Assembly (NCBI GenBank): GCA_902702965.1
Contig: CACRXP010000015.1
Coordinates: 2,387,448-2,451,447 of the forward strand
Direction: 5' to 3'
From: Spirometra erinaceieuropaei
Taxonomy: Eukaryota; Platyhelminthes; Cestoda; Diphyllobothriidea; Diphyllobothriidae
DNA: 64,000 nt
This document shows, in pieces, positions 41,168 through 54,600 of the stretch. The notes under the pieces were generated by a model, which saw only the letters and a program-made list of their open reading frames with translations, was not told where the DNA came from and did no database searches. The first letter of the stretch is position 1, and the number at the start of each line of letters is the position of its first letter. The translations under genes were made by a program, and so were the position numbers.

Positions 41168-41465
41168 ACTTTACTTTGCCTTTGACCAAGCAGTACGTGT
41201 GGAGGGTTCAGAACAATGAGTCTATATGAACCTCTTTGAAGCACCGCGTCCTCCGGGCGGTAGAGGTCAGCGAATGTTATCTCGCTTGGGTTAGAGCCGA
41301 CGAAGGGAGTGGCTGAAGTCCTACCGGTAACACTTTACTTTTCCTCTTACTAAAGAATTACGTGTGGGGGGATGTAGAACAATGAGCCAATGTAGACATT
41401 TTGGCAGCACCGACCCCTCGGTGGGGGCGGGGTACAGGTTAGCGAATGTCATCCTGTCGAAAAAG
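41067..41465. repeat. Tandem repeat, unit about 170 bp, roughly 2.4 copies
   Basis: Recurring landmarks: CAGCATCATGTCCTCGGGGT / AGCACCGCGTCCTCCGGGCG / AGCACCGACCCCTCGGTGGG; TTTACTTTGCCTTTGACCAA / TTTACTTTTCCTCTTACTAA; CAGAACAATGAGTCTATAT / TAGAACAATGAGCCAATGT. A diverged single unit is at about 51880-52050. It abuts the RTE zinc-finger frame. Confidence 0.6.
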
Positions 41466-41539
41466 GGCCGGCCAAAAACTCTATCGAACAGTACCTACTT
41501 TGAAAAGTAAATTGGTAGTTTTTCATAGTTTTTCCTTAC

Positions 41540-41830
41540 CGGCACCTATACTCAATACTTAGCCGGAAAACTTTTTCAAAACCAAAATATACCCGTACTT
41601 CGAAGAAACGTGAAGACGACGTGATTTCCTACCAAATGAGTAAAAAAAGCATATTTTGTAAATGTTTTCTATAAAATAGACTTGAATTTATAAGGTCACC
41701 CAAAATCAGCGCGAAAAACGCCAACTACTTAAGTAGTCATTTTTTTACCGACTGTGGTTTTCACAGGGCGTCGAGAAGAAAAGCAGTTAAAAGCCAACTT
41801 TCTGGTGAGTCCGAAGTATTAGGCGATTGT
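41540..41830 (-). mobile_element. TIR-element family copy, inverted
   Basis: Reverse of the 39.3 kb copy: CGTACTTCGAAGAAACGTG, AAATGAGTAAAAAAAGCATA, and the perfect palindrome ACTACTTAAGTAGT at 41724-41737. Confidence 0.55.
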
Positions 41831-41964
41831 GCCGCGTGATAGTTGACACATTTCCAAATCTCCGCTCAATACGTAAGTCAACGGTGGATAAAATGCACCT
41901 AACGACTTCTGGAGGCCCAGGTTGAACAGTGCAGAGAAAAGTTAACGTTGAAAAAATGAGGAAA

Positions 41965-42080
41965 GTGAAATGGCAGTTTTCCGGCTTATATGCCGTTATC
42001 AATCAGCCAAACCCAAAAAACCAGGTCGGAGCGATCTGAAATTTAGACTCCTGTCGAATTGTCAGCTGACTTAGCTCGAA
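41965..42080 (-). repeat. SINE family A fragment
   Basis: GAAATGGCAGTTTTCCGGCT, CGTTATCAATCAGCC as in other minus-sense copies; head not recognisable. Confidence 0.4.
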
Positions 42081-42239
42081 GAACAGTTCGCTGGACTGAC
42101 TTATTTGGACGTCTAAACAAGACATGGAAATAGGAATACCCCACCCAAGTAATAAAGGTTGACCTGCGTATGCTTCTCAAAAGGGCAAGATATTCCAGTG
42201 TCCTTATACCAAAATAACCCTGATGTAAAATTACAACGT

Positions 42240-42385
42240 TGCCGTAATCTTGACCCTAACCCTGCCCTAAACCTTAAATCAGCTGTTACCACTGGCCCCT
42301 ATTTTAACCCTAAACTTGATCCGGGCATACGTTGCCCTTAACTTTAAATCTAACCTCAAACCTAATCCCTGACCTAACCCTAATA
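42240..42385 (+). repeat. Degenerate telomere-like (TAACCC) patch
   Basis: CTTGACCCTAACCCTGCCCT, TTTTAACCCTAAACTTG, CTGACCTAACCCTAATACC: scattered TAACCC units with T-rich variants. Confidence 0.5.
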
Positions 42386-42468
42386 CCACTGGGAGTTGGC
42401 TCAAAGCCACCGGTGTTGCAGGCAATTCTTTTTCTCATATCCTGTTTAGACGCCGACATAAGTCAGTC

Positions 42469-42645
42469 TTACCGAACACTTAGCCCAGATTCGAATTCCA
42501 GGTGTCCCCAACCTTGGCTTGGGGAGTGGTTGCCTGTAGACGGTGAGTAGTAAGAATAACTGACACCCCAGTCTCCCCGATGTTGTGCATTCCTCATTAT
42601 TGTTTTCGCAGACATACTACCGCCTGCGCGACGGCTACAAACTGG
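42469..42645 (-). CDS. LCA5: LCA5-like exon 10 (terminal)
   Basis: Acceptor CTTTTCCTTTGCAG, stop TAA at 42469. PVCSRRAGGSMSAKTIMRNA then an aromatic/Gly-rich end (GDWGVSYSYYSPSTGNHSPS). Phase-consistent but without family support, so the true last exon could differ. Confidence 0.55.
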   Translation of the reverse strand, partial: PVCSRRAGGSMSAKTIMRNAQHRGDWGVSYSYYSPSTGNHSPSQGWGHLEFESGLSVR

Positions 42646-45600
42646 CTGCAAAGGAAAAGAGCGTACTTCGTGTCGGTCTTATTTGGCTTTGGACATTACT
42701 TTCCTTCGTTAACTTGAGATCGTAATGAAAGCTTAAAACTTACGCCCATTGGACACAATATCTTCGAAGGGCTTCCGGTTTTCGATGGACTATTCGAGAA
42801 CAAAGTGGAAGCTAGTCGCGTGCGCGGACTGTAGAGCGATGATTTCAGCGGAGTCTTGAGTCGTTCAGCTTCTGAACTTTCCTGTGCTTTCTTTTCGGCC
42901 AGCATTCGTGAGACGGGTGACAATTGGCCCTAAGAAATGATAGAAAAAGGACTGCTAGGTTATGCTCTTTCTGTAAGAAACAGTGCTCTCAAATTTACTG
43001 GCTTGTCAGTCAGCAGGACTGGTTATATCTGAAATCTGAGCGGAATCTTCATTACCACAGATGTCACAGGACTGTCCTTCTCGACAGGTTTCGGGCTCTT
43101 CTTCGCTGAAAACATGGACTGTCTTGTGACGGACTTTCTCAACGCCGCTGAACTGGTTGTTTCAAGTAGACGTCGCGCGGGCAGCTGTGCCTTTCGCTTC
43201 AAGCCACTCCTCTTAATCCGTACTGGATTTCTCGGAGTTTCAGCCGGAGATGCGTTGCTCGATGAACTTTCAGCCGGCAAAGTCTCCACAGGCCTCGTGT
43301 TTGTCACTGGCGAGGCGACGGGATCTAGAGTCTGCTTCTCCATCAACTCTTTATAGCACATCTCTCGTATGAGGTTGGAAATAAGCGCTGGCGGCCTTGA
43401 AGGCGTTGCAAAGGGCACATCGTTGGAACTGTATGCTGATCCGTTCATGACGTTCTTAACAATCTGAAGATTGCAGAAAGCAATAGACATCACTAATGCG
43501 CCATCAAAGGTAGTGACAAATGTGGATAAACTCCACGTGCTGGAAAGAGATGAGGAAATAACGAGTTGGAGGAAGTTACAATGTCCGGCAGTTGAATAGT
43601 TATTTCGATATCTGAACTCCATAACTGGATAAAACGTGTTTGTTGCGGATATACCCGGGACACAAGCTAGCAATCCTTGAGGGAGAAGACTTAGAGTGTG
43701 TCAGTCGGGCTAAAACGCTTTTCACAACAAAAAGGGTGAGAATACAACCAATACTATCAGCGCGATGATTCCTGGGTCCTGCTGAAATCGGGCCTAAATC
43801 CCAGGTCTCCCTAGCTGAAGGCAGTGACCAAGATCGAGTCAGTCACTGTGATTCCCATTGTTTATGAAAACACTTCTTCGTCATATCACCTGATGGTCAC
43901 TGCGTGACCATCCGCGATAGTTTCACTAAAGCCATGGAACAAAGTGAAGGCTGTTCCAGAACATATCCAACAGGGTAAACTTAACTTATGAATGAGATAT
44001 AAAGCTAGGAAAAGAACGCAAGGGAAGTGATGTAGGGTAGAGGGGGCGCGCACCAATAGCGTCACGGAGCTCCCTCATTTCGTGCTTTACAGCTAGATAT
44101 CGAGTCCTGTCAGCAGCCACTCAGCAGCCAGTCTTATGGACAAAATGACATTGTCGACAAAGACAAGGGAGTCTGGAATGGCCGTTTCTGGTTTGTTAGC
44201 CGTCATCAGCCAGCTGCACCCAAACCCGAGAACCGCAACCCCTAGGCTCGATCTCGTGACCTGTTGGTTAGAGGTCCAACGCTCTAACTACTGAGTCACA
44301 GGCACGATGTCCTGTCGGTTGCGATCGGACATATTAACAATGGCAAAGGGGTGTTCACCGATCGAAACCAACAGGACATCGAGCCCGTGGTTCAATAGTC
44401 AAGGCACTGAACTCCTAAACAACAGGTCGCGGGACCGCGCTCCAGGTGGTGGACACCTCGCGGCTGGATATGTCTATTTGACGACGTCTATCAAGCCCGA
44501 AATGGCCGTCCCATTCTCCCTTGTCTTTGTCGGGAATGTCATTCAAGCTAGATTATGCCCCCCTGCAAGGTTGTTGGTGGGGTTCGAGAGAGGGCTCCAA
44601 AGCACAACGGAACAAGTGAGTTCCTTAATGCGATCAGTGAGCGCCCCTCTACTATTGTTAATATACCCGACCGCAACTGACAGAACGAGCCGATGGCTCA
44701 GAAACTAGGGCGTTTGACTCCAAACCAACAGGTCGCGAGTCCAAACATCGAGGATTACATAGGTCGGGACCCGGTATTGCTGGCTGATGACGACTAACGA
44801 GACAGAAATGGTCATTCCAGTCTCCCCTATCTTTCCCAGTAATGCTATTCTGAAGTAATGTATGCATTACTTTTATTCACCGAACATGGCGAAGACAGAT
44901 GGTGGCTGGCCGGCAATTCATATGCTCTGCTGCAGCTCACTGTTCATCTTTCTTAATAGAACGCGAAGGCATGTCGTTCAGTGGTTTGTGAACGGTCATG
45001 CCCTCAGTAAATTGGCTAGACAAACCTCCATTCGTCTGACACGACACACCTCCTCAGTGTTTGCCACTTTCGCGGTGTAAGATGCATTCAAAAATGGTCG
45101 TTAATGAAAAGGAACGTACTCCATCCCCAAAATGAGGGTGCCGTTTTCTGACTTTCTGTTCATCTCAGAACTCACGATCAGAGACTGGACAGATGTTTAT
45201 ACACACCATGTATTTTCAAACCCCTTCCACTCCCTCAACACCAGTTTCAACCTTTAATCTTACCAAAGTAACACAAGGGACTTCACTCCGCAGAAATCAA
45301 TAACCGAACCAATAATCACCGCTGAAACCGACTCTGCAGCCCCCTACCCATCCTGCCCACACTGGCACCTAGAACTTACTTAACGCACCGGCCTGGTCGG
45401 TCACTTGCGAATCCATCGCATAGATACTGGCAAACCAGTGTCTGGAGCACCAACAAACACCAGACACATCCGCCCCAACTGCCCGCACTGCCATCGCACA
45501 TTCAGTCGTAACATGGGCCTACTAGGTCACATTCGCACTTATAAAAACATGCAGTAAATCACCGCAGCCACGACCACATCGCCACACATTCCTCCACCAA

Positions 45601-48600
45601 CTCGCACCACGCATATAACCCTCCAAGATCCCACAACACCGGCACCTCTCACAAAATTTGAAAGTGCGTTTCTCGGCTCCTTCCCTATGTGTTTCATCTG
45701 CTGGATGTGTGATTCGAGCCTGAGACGATTACGGTGCGCCAAGTGCTGTGGATTGGAAGATTGCCAGCCGGCGCCCCAATTCAGTCCCCGCGGACAGCCC
45801 ACTCGTGTGTTCGTGTTGTGAGTAGCCAACGGGTGGACTGCGAGGCAGGCTACAATGGTTCCTTCTTAATATGACCCCTACGACACTCCCACTCCGTGGG
45901 ATCCGGTCCGAGTGTGGCGACACGCCTAGGGGCGGCTTCGGCCGCGCCAGCAGTTGCTCTTGTTATTTTTAGTCAAAGTCCTAGCCAAGTGTTTGTTGTG
46001 GACCAAGAGATGTGGATGCACGCATAGGGACTGTTTCGGCCGCGCCAGTCACCTACGAACTTTCTTGCCTCTGGTCATTTTGACTGTTTGATGTAGATCC
46101 TAAGTGGGGAAGGAGGAGGGGGTGCGGTAGATGCAATGAAAGTCCATTATCACTATCAAAGAAATCATGCACAGGTCACCGTGCCTGCTCTCATCCTGCG
46201 TAGAGTTGTGTGGAAGTTGTCATGACGGTTAAAATGTCATAGTGGGAAACACAGAGCCGTTCTGGGCAAAAGGACTGGAACCTCAGGATCAATCTCATTC
46301 GTCCTTCCCCATCTTGTATGTCAATGGTCGGCCCGAGTTAACTGGCCGAGAATGAACTTGGACGCGTTGACTAAAATGTGACAAAGCCTCCGGCCAACTT
46401 ATGCCACACACGACCGGATAAATTGGTCAGTTATGCGACGCCTCAGAATGTCGATTTCTCTCATTAATTATTAAGTACCGAGTCGGGGCGGTCCACTCGT
46501 CCTGTTCACAGTTCAGCCACCTATCACTCCTGCAGTACACCTAAACCATCAGACGGATGGTAGAGAGGAAAGACTATGCAAACTAGCGATAAGTTCCAGT
46601 TGATTTACTACACCTGCTCCTCTGCAAGACACGTCGACGAAGTCGGGTCATTCTGAAACCGTCGTGCGAGTGGCCGACGATCGGAGAAGTCACAGACTGT
46701 GCGTAAAAATGAGCAACGGGGGAGGGCTTTGTGTAGAAATAGAAAGTGAAACAGTAGAATACCTCTGGCAGATCTCCCCTGGCGGAAACAGTGGAGCTGT
46801 TTGCCGCAGGCGAATCTGCCTTGCTCTCACGTGCCTTCGACATCACAGTCGGCGTCTCCTTAACGAGTACTTTCATCTCCTCGCTGCTCTGAGTTGCCAA
46901 TGTGGGGGGCGTGACTTTAGCGGTTATTTCCAGTTTTGTCACTGGCAGAGAAAATTTCGTCGATACTTCCTCAATGGTTGATGCTCGGGCAATCAGGGGC
47001 TGACTCGAGGGCTTCAAGGCATTTGCCTCCTCGGAGTGCATCTTAGCCTCCGCTACCAAACGTGCGAGTTTCTCATTAGCGCGCAGCAACTCGTAGGTCT
47101 CATCCTGGTCTTTCCCGGTTGGCACGGTTATGTCGACTAATTTACCCTCGACGTTCCTTTAGGAAGTGAGAGAATTGATGCAAAAAACATCATGATCCTC
47201 AAACAAGAAGAAGAGAGAAAATAATAACCATTTTGCCTTTTGCATGTTAAGTCGCCCCTACAAGTGAAGGCGAGAGCATAGAATTTTTGGCATTTTCTAT
47301 TTCAGTGACTGGGGGTTGGGAATGTGGGCTTTCGTATTACATTTAGCATTATCCTAGATTCCTGGGGGTGGTTGGAGTTATGGTTAGGGCTACTGTTAAG
47401 GTAACTGTCAGGGTTAGGTTTATGGGGATTGGAGCAAGGGCTTGGAAGTTTGTCGTTACTGTTAGGGCAAGTGTTAAGACCAGTGTTAGGAAGGGCGAAG
47501 GTAAGCTCCTGTGGTCTAGCGTGGGGTCACCCGCAGTGCTGAGGGTCAATACTCCCTGGTCCGAATCCTGGGGAATTACTTGGGACGGTCAATGTCAAAC
47601 TCAAATAAAGGTGCATGAACTTCTGGCTGCGCCTCCCTGGAGTACAAAGAACTGGTTGTCTGACGGCAGCCGAATGACTTGACTACTCAGGTCAAAATGA
47701 TCCAACACCACTGGCCCAGAGATTAATCTCAAGCTCTGCACTGTACAAATCGAAGTACACCATGGCATTTCATTCGTCGTCTTTTCTACGGGATCAGGCT
47801 GTTGATGCTGCAGAGGTCAATGAATGCATGCACAGGCGCGAAAAAAGACTCTGAGTGAACGGCGGGATCGACGCTATTTTGCGCCCTGTGCCATAAAAAC
47901 CAAAGATCCCAACCTGGTAAAGCAATATGTTGATAACTGTCGCATGTGGTACAGTCGTTTTCGAGACGGACCAAACCAGTGCTGGTGATAGCGGTCGTGT
48001 CATCATACAAACGCTTTGTATAGGATGGTCTACAAGAAGTAAGGTTAGAGTAGTTCGTGAAAAGGCTACTGGAATAAGGATAAGAGGCCGCAGCAGCCGG
48101 CCATGTTACACCATAAGTTAACCTGAAGGGTCCAACAACTAACTATCATGGTCACAATAGTACGGGTATGTGAACTACTCTCGTGCAAGATTCGGTCTCC
48201 GTCCGTACAGCCGCGGGTTAATCCCAGGAACCAGTTCCCTAAATCACAACGTTTCTTCAGATATGTATTTTTAACCTAACGATCAAAGGGAAAATGGGTT
48301 TTACACAGGGAGTTTGGGCAACTGGATCAAATCGTAATAAATAGATTCATACTCACGTGAATTGAACATGTTTGAGTCTAAAATATTGAAAGGGAAGTAA
48401 AAAGTCACAGCAGATCGAATACTTTCGAAATACTAAAATGCAAAGGAAAATAACCAACAGGCATGCTTCCATCGGTGTAGTGTACTAACTTAGCAGGTCA
48501 ATGTTCGTAAAAACCAGATACCCTTGACGAGATGCGCACTTATGGGCACTTCGGGACTTATCATCCAACATTTAGAAGACACGAAAGCTTAAAAATTGAA

Positions 48601-51600
48601 ATAGAGAAAAAACATTTTTCTAGTCGCTAAACTAGTTACGTAATCACAGCACTCTCATTGTTATGGTTCATGAAAACCGGGAGCCGTCTCAACCAGAAAA
48701 AGCCTATTGAGAGAAAGAATCTAGACACTAAACCCTCCCCTAGGCGCCCGATGTCCTTCTTCTAGCCAATCGCAGGTACATCCACCAGTCTACCTTAATG
48801 TCAGTTGCCTGCCAATCAAATGCCATAATTAGTTGAATAAATTGACCCAGCGGAGCCTAATAAACCAGTGTTCCTGAACCTCACCAAGTACACACAAGAA
48901 CTAGAAAATTTAACTAGATGCATTCTCAGAAATTGGACACTGGTGAGCAAAAACATTTGTTGTAAAAGGAAGTCGAGCCTCCGAAGTTAAAGGCAGGCAA
49001 GGTTCGGTAGTCGAAGACGGATTATTTCGCACTAGTTACGGTTTAGCTGAGGTAGCTTGGAGGTGCGATTCCTAGAATGAATTCGGACGATTGGAGGTCC
49101 GATTTCTTCTGCCAACTTTTCATTTTCCGTACTGCCCATCATCAAAACTGAAGAGCCAAACACAGTGTCGCTCTGTCTTGTGCTATTGCTCACCACGTAA
49201 CTTAGAATATGTCATGGGGTAGCAGATCAAGTGGCGACGGAATAGCTCCCATGAATTGTCAAGATAGAGCAAACTTGGAAACTGTGCGTGAGTGATAGTT
49301 TAGCTCGCAGCTCAAAGATTTAACTCAAATCAACTTGCTTAATGACAGGGAAAACAACTCAGCATCCTCTCTATTTTCAACAACTCCCTTGCAAGCTAAT
49401 GTTTTAACAGAGAGTTACATGGGGAGAAAGTGGCTTGACGTCGGGAGTGAAGACATGTCTGGGCCATGGAAGACTATAGACACGAAATGATAAATTCTGA
49501 ACTAGCGAGTGTTCTGAAGACCGTCTTACAGATTGACCACGGAGTGCTGTGATGACCGTTTTGTTTTTGTGAATCGAATTACTTCTCATTCAGTTGTGTT
49601 TTTTGATTTTGTGAATTAGGAAATTCCTGCCAGAGAGAAGTCTCTGGAGATTATGCAAATAACTATTTACTTTTGCTGTGTGCCCTGAGGTCAATAACGC
49701 CATAGATCAAGTTGTCGTCAGACAAATAACCGCTCTACTTCATTACCCTAAACTTCCACCAGGAATGGTCAAAAACAACCAGGCTTCCGATTTCTAGTGG
49801 GACAGCAAGAGAAACTTGAGTGGATGAGAAGAACCTCAAGGAAGCAGTTACCTTGGTGCGGCGGCGGAGGAACTTGGTCTTTTCTGTTCAGGTTTTGCTG
49901 TTGCAAGAATAACCGAACCCATAGAAGTCTGAGGCCGTTTTAATGCTGATCTTGGACGTGGTTTCGTCTGACATGAGCTGTTTGGACGAGGCGTGCGCTT
50001 TGCCTCTGCAGCAGATTCAGTTGCTAAAACCCCAGATTGCAATCTTTTAAGTAGTTGAGAATACCAACAAACATTTAAAGCATACCCACATGTATAAAAA
50101 AATACAATGATGTGATTGGCACCAGCAAGGAACTGTTACTTAACAGTCTTCTGCAGAAAGACAGGATAATTTAAGTAGAATGAATAACAGTCAATCGAGT
50201 TACCGGTTAGTTAGTCCGAATACAGAAGTAGAACAGATCATATATACTGCCGTGATTTTCCCCCGATAAGTAGATTCAAATGGACAATTGACAACCGCAT
50301 ATTGTGGTTAAGACGTTAAAAATATAGCCTGCGTTTTGGAAAGATAAGAAGACAGTTTGATATCTGGCATTTCATTCAAGTGGTCTGTGCAGACCTGGCA
50401 GCGCATGGGTGCAGTAGAGCACCCCAGTGAAAGGCAGATGACGTTATTGACGCAGCATAAGATAGGATGCCTGTAAAGCGACAGTTGGGGAGGGAGGGGG
50501 TGGCAAAACAGAGCAGTCGATTTGGTGGTAATGGATAACCTCCTAGAGAACATAGACTGCCCAAGCCAATTTCCATCGGTCTGGACGCGCAAGTCGTTCG
50601 CACACAACCAAGATAACAGGGATAGATCTAACAGTAGCTGACATAATTTATCCCCTGGGCGGAGTTAAAAAGAACAGCCCAAAAGTGTGTCTGGCTAGGT
50701 GGCAGAGAATACAGGTATGCGAGTCTACAATCACATGGGCGACAGCATAGCAAACTGCAAGAGCAACGGGTTTTGCCCGAAGAACTCGCCGAAATATCTC
50801 AAAAATGGAAAGCGAAGAATCGCTACATCCAATCTTAAATTAGTAGTTTCCCGTTATAATTTGGGATAATTAGAGGCGAGAGTATAGTTTGTACCAGGGG
50901 TAAGAAACAGGTAACCTGAGCGGCCTGTTAAACGAGAATGGTATTGAGGGGCGTTATGTGGGTGGGGCCATCGGACGCACGGAAAAGGAGATGGGGAAGC
51001 AGAGAAGAAAATTACATCGGAAACCTAATGCGCTTTGAAGGTAAACGGCAATTAAGCTCACAAATTCGAAAAAGTGACCAAAAACGGTAGTTTGGGAAAT
51101 CTTGGCAACTGAATAAGACACCGTCAAGTAAATAACTGAAGCGCAGGTTCCAGGCGAAATAGCGGCCAATTATACTTGGTCGCAGGCGGTAAGTGACGTG
51201 CAAATAACGCAGATAGGAAATTATACTAGAAAACGCACTAACAGACAAGAATCTACAAAATATGCCAGCGAAGGACAAGAGGGAACTCATAAAAGGTAAG
51301 CTAAATAACGGTAAGAAATAATAAAAACAAACGTCAAGTCTACTGATGTAAAGACGTATGGCTTAGAAATAAATATATGCATATATGCATTAGCAATAAG
51401 TCCCGGTATATAACGTAGATATCAGGGCGAAAACAAAGTTTCAACTGGAATACTGAAGTTCAGAAAGTCAAGTTGCCCATGCAGATGTAAACATCAGCAT
51501 CTGCGAGGTGGTAGTTTCAATAATAATGATAGTGATAAACTATAAACTAGTCCTTTTTATACGCAGACGTATTGGAATCGCCTGAAAATAAAATTGCATT

Positions 51601-54600
51601 CAGGCCCTGTGTCAGGCCGAGCGCACATTGAAGAGATACAATATCGTCTATGGTTTGGACTAAATGACACAGGCCTAAAACAGGCATGCGAACCTTCCTG
51701 TCCCACATCGCGAATGTGTACTCCGTGTAGCAGACGAGCAATGGATAAGCCCGATGGAACTGGTACGCAAAAGTCAATTTTCTGGGCTGTAAAAAGTTTC
51801 ATTTGTATAAAGTAATTTCAAAATACTCGGCCTCCGATATGCAGTAGATTGCGGACAAAACTTTTGTAAGACACCTAACACGTCCGGGGTGAGGAGTACA
51901 ACAGTAAGTCTATATAGGCATTCATGCAATGTCTGGTTCTCAGGGTGGTTTGTTGCAAGGTCGAAAGCACAAGCTGATGAAAGACAGCCTAAAGACGGAT
52001 TTGAATGGGTACAGAGCAGCCTTTGGGCCAGGAAGGACTCGTCCCGACTGAACAATACCTAAATTGACCTTACACTGTTCAATTGGCTCGTCAAATACGC
52101 AACGTTGCAACGGTCTCTGATGATGGGTTCGAGTGAGAATCCGAAACGCAGGCCAATCAACCTCTTGTTCCAGCCATCGCATCTTCTTCTTCTGAACTGC
52201 TTCCTGAAATTCGCCTCTTCGCTTCTATTAGTGACCATGTCTGAGATTTTATTTAAAACCCTACAACTAAGTAAAATAGTGGCGACGAGGAAAAGCATAA
52301 ATTAAACAGTATGGTTCTTGTAATCGACGTCTGGAGGAGCTGTCAGCAAAATTCTGGTTACAGAGTAGATTTATGGCAAAAATGCTTTTATAACTGAATT
52401 AGCAACGTTAAATGAAAAATGGCGGAAAATTGCAAATAAAGATGTTGGTGGTTCGAAATCTGACCGAAATATGGGCATCATTCTTTGTACTTTGAGAAAA
52501 ACTTTGTATTTCACAACTGAAATGTTCAGAAATTGAAGAACGGAACTCCGAGAGCATGTGTAGTGGCATCAGGGGTTCAGATTCTACCGGAAGTCGACTA
52601 TTACAGAAGATGGATAAGATAACATACAGTTGCAGAATCGTCTCAGTGGACTTCATAAGCTGCTTAAACGTGCGTCACAGATGAAGTGCGTGTGTACAAA
52701 AGTATGTGATGCGAGCGCATCTAGCTAGGAGTTCAGAAACGGTCGCTATTTAGGGGAAAAAGCAATTAGACGCACCGCTAGTTTTTGAGAAGAAATTGTA
52801 AAATGCAACTAGTTTTGTCCATATATAGGGCGTGTGCGAAAGGAAATGAAGTACTTCTACTCTCGGGTGTAATAAACGCTCGTATCCGGCCAGCGTACTC
52901 TGACGATTGTTCAGAATTCATTAACGTATATGCTCCAGAGTAAGGCGAGCCCATTAAGAAAACCGGTCCTAAGATTGGTGAAGCCAAATATCATAAAAAC
53001 CTTACAGTTAATAGACTTCGAAACGACACAAATGCAGAGGCCTACAGGGAAGAACAGACGATGCGGCCCGCTTCTGTGGTGTCTGAGACCTTGCTTCGGG
53101 CGTTTTCGTTCTAGAGCTGGGTCGGATGGCTTCTTTGAGACTCGAGTGTCTGCCATCAATGGGCGTGGCGGTGGCTGACCTTGACGAGCGGGGCAGCTGG
53201 GTCTAAAATGAAAAGTTTCATTAAGTCACGACAAGGTCTCAAAATAAAGTGTGATAATTTCTGAACAGGGTACATTTATAAGAACAGAGTATGCAACAAG
53301 GGTTTGAAGCATCGGAGAAAAAGAAAAGTGAGTGATTACCCTATCCGGACAGGGTTTCTCTTTGATTTTAATGGACTCCGCCTTTGGTGTCACTGGTCGG
53401 GAAACCTCCTTAGGTTTGCTTACAGGAGTGCGTCGGGACTGAGCAGTACCTATCGGATTACCATCAAAGACGCTGGGTCTTTCAGAGGGTGCGGTCAGGA
53501 TCAGTTCCGCATTGTCACCCGCAGCTGTCGAGCGTGTGTGGTGCTTTGCTGTCCGGTTCATGTGCATCTGCTGAGCATCGATAACTTTCTGCTTTTCCTA
53601 AATAAAAAACAAGCTTGAATCTGTTGTTTTCGCACAGAGTAGCACATTCATTTGGCGTAAAAACATGCACAAATAAATTTTCCACAAAAAAGGGAATTGG
53701 AACTGAAGGCAGCAGTGCTAAAGTCGTTAAGAAAAAGGGAAGCATCCATTTTAACATGTCCTAGTTCCCAGCGGTTCCGCCTGCCTACCGTATACGCGTC
53801 TAATATGAAGTATTAATGGTGCGGATAGTGTTTATTTAGATAAAGCCTTGACTGCATAAATATGGTGAAAGAGGAGGCGTTCACGGACCACGTTACGGAA
53901 CATATTCTTCTGCCTAAGATACATAATGGTGGCCAGTGCGATGACTTCGTACAAATTACATACTAATCATCTGCACGCAGTACCAGAGTACATGAATAAA
54001 GACGGCACGTTTGCTGTTTTTAAACTCGACATTTTCTGTCGCCTGATAATAAAAAGATTCGTCTTTCGCAATGAAGACAAAAACCTCATGGATCAGTATC
54101 CCAGATCCGAAAAAATTAGGTAATGTCCTTTTGGAGGCATAACCAAATTGGGCTGCACACAGTAGGAAACCCTCGCCACAAACCAAATTCAGTGACACCG
54201 ACCAGTTATTGGATAAGCCTCATCAATGTCAAATTATTCCTTACTGTCAGTGATTCGCGTTGGCGTCTTAATTAGTTTACTAATAACTGATCAAAAATAG
54301 AAGACATGCTTGTAAGTACGCCACGTTATATCGCTTAGGTCTAACGGCCAAATCGTTGTCTGAGATGCAGACGGTCTTGATGGCGCATACCAGAAAAGAA
54401 CCATGAGTTTCAATAGTGCACTTATTTAAAATTATAAACAGGTCAGGCCAAAAACGAAACCGGGCAAACCTGCAGTGATAGTTGAAGCTCACGGACGGAT
54501 TCCGACAACTTCGACACCGTAAACTGCAGTTCCTTCTGCGTCCTGAGAAGACGATTGCGCTCACATCGCTGATTTTTCTCGAGGTTGGCAATATACTTTT

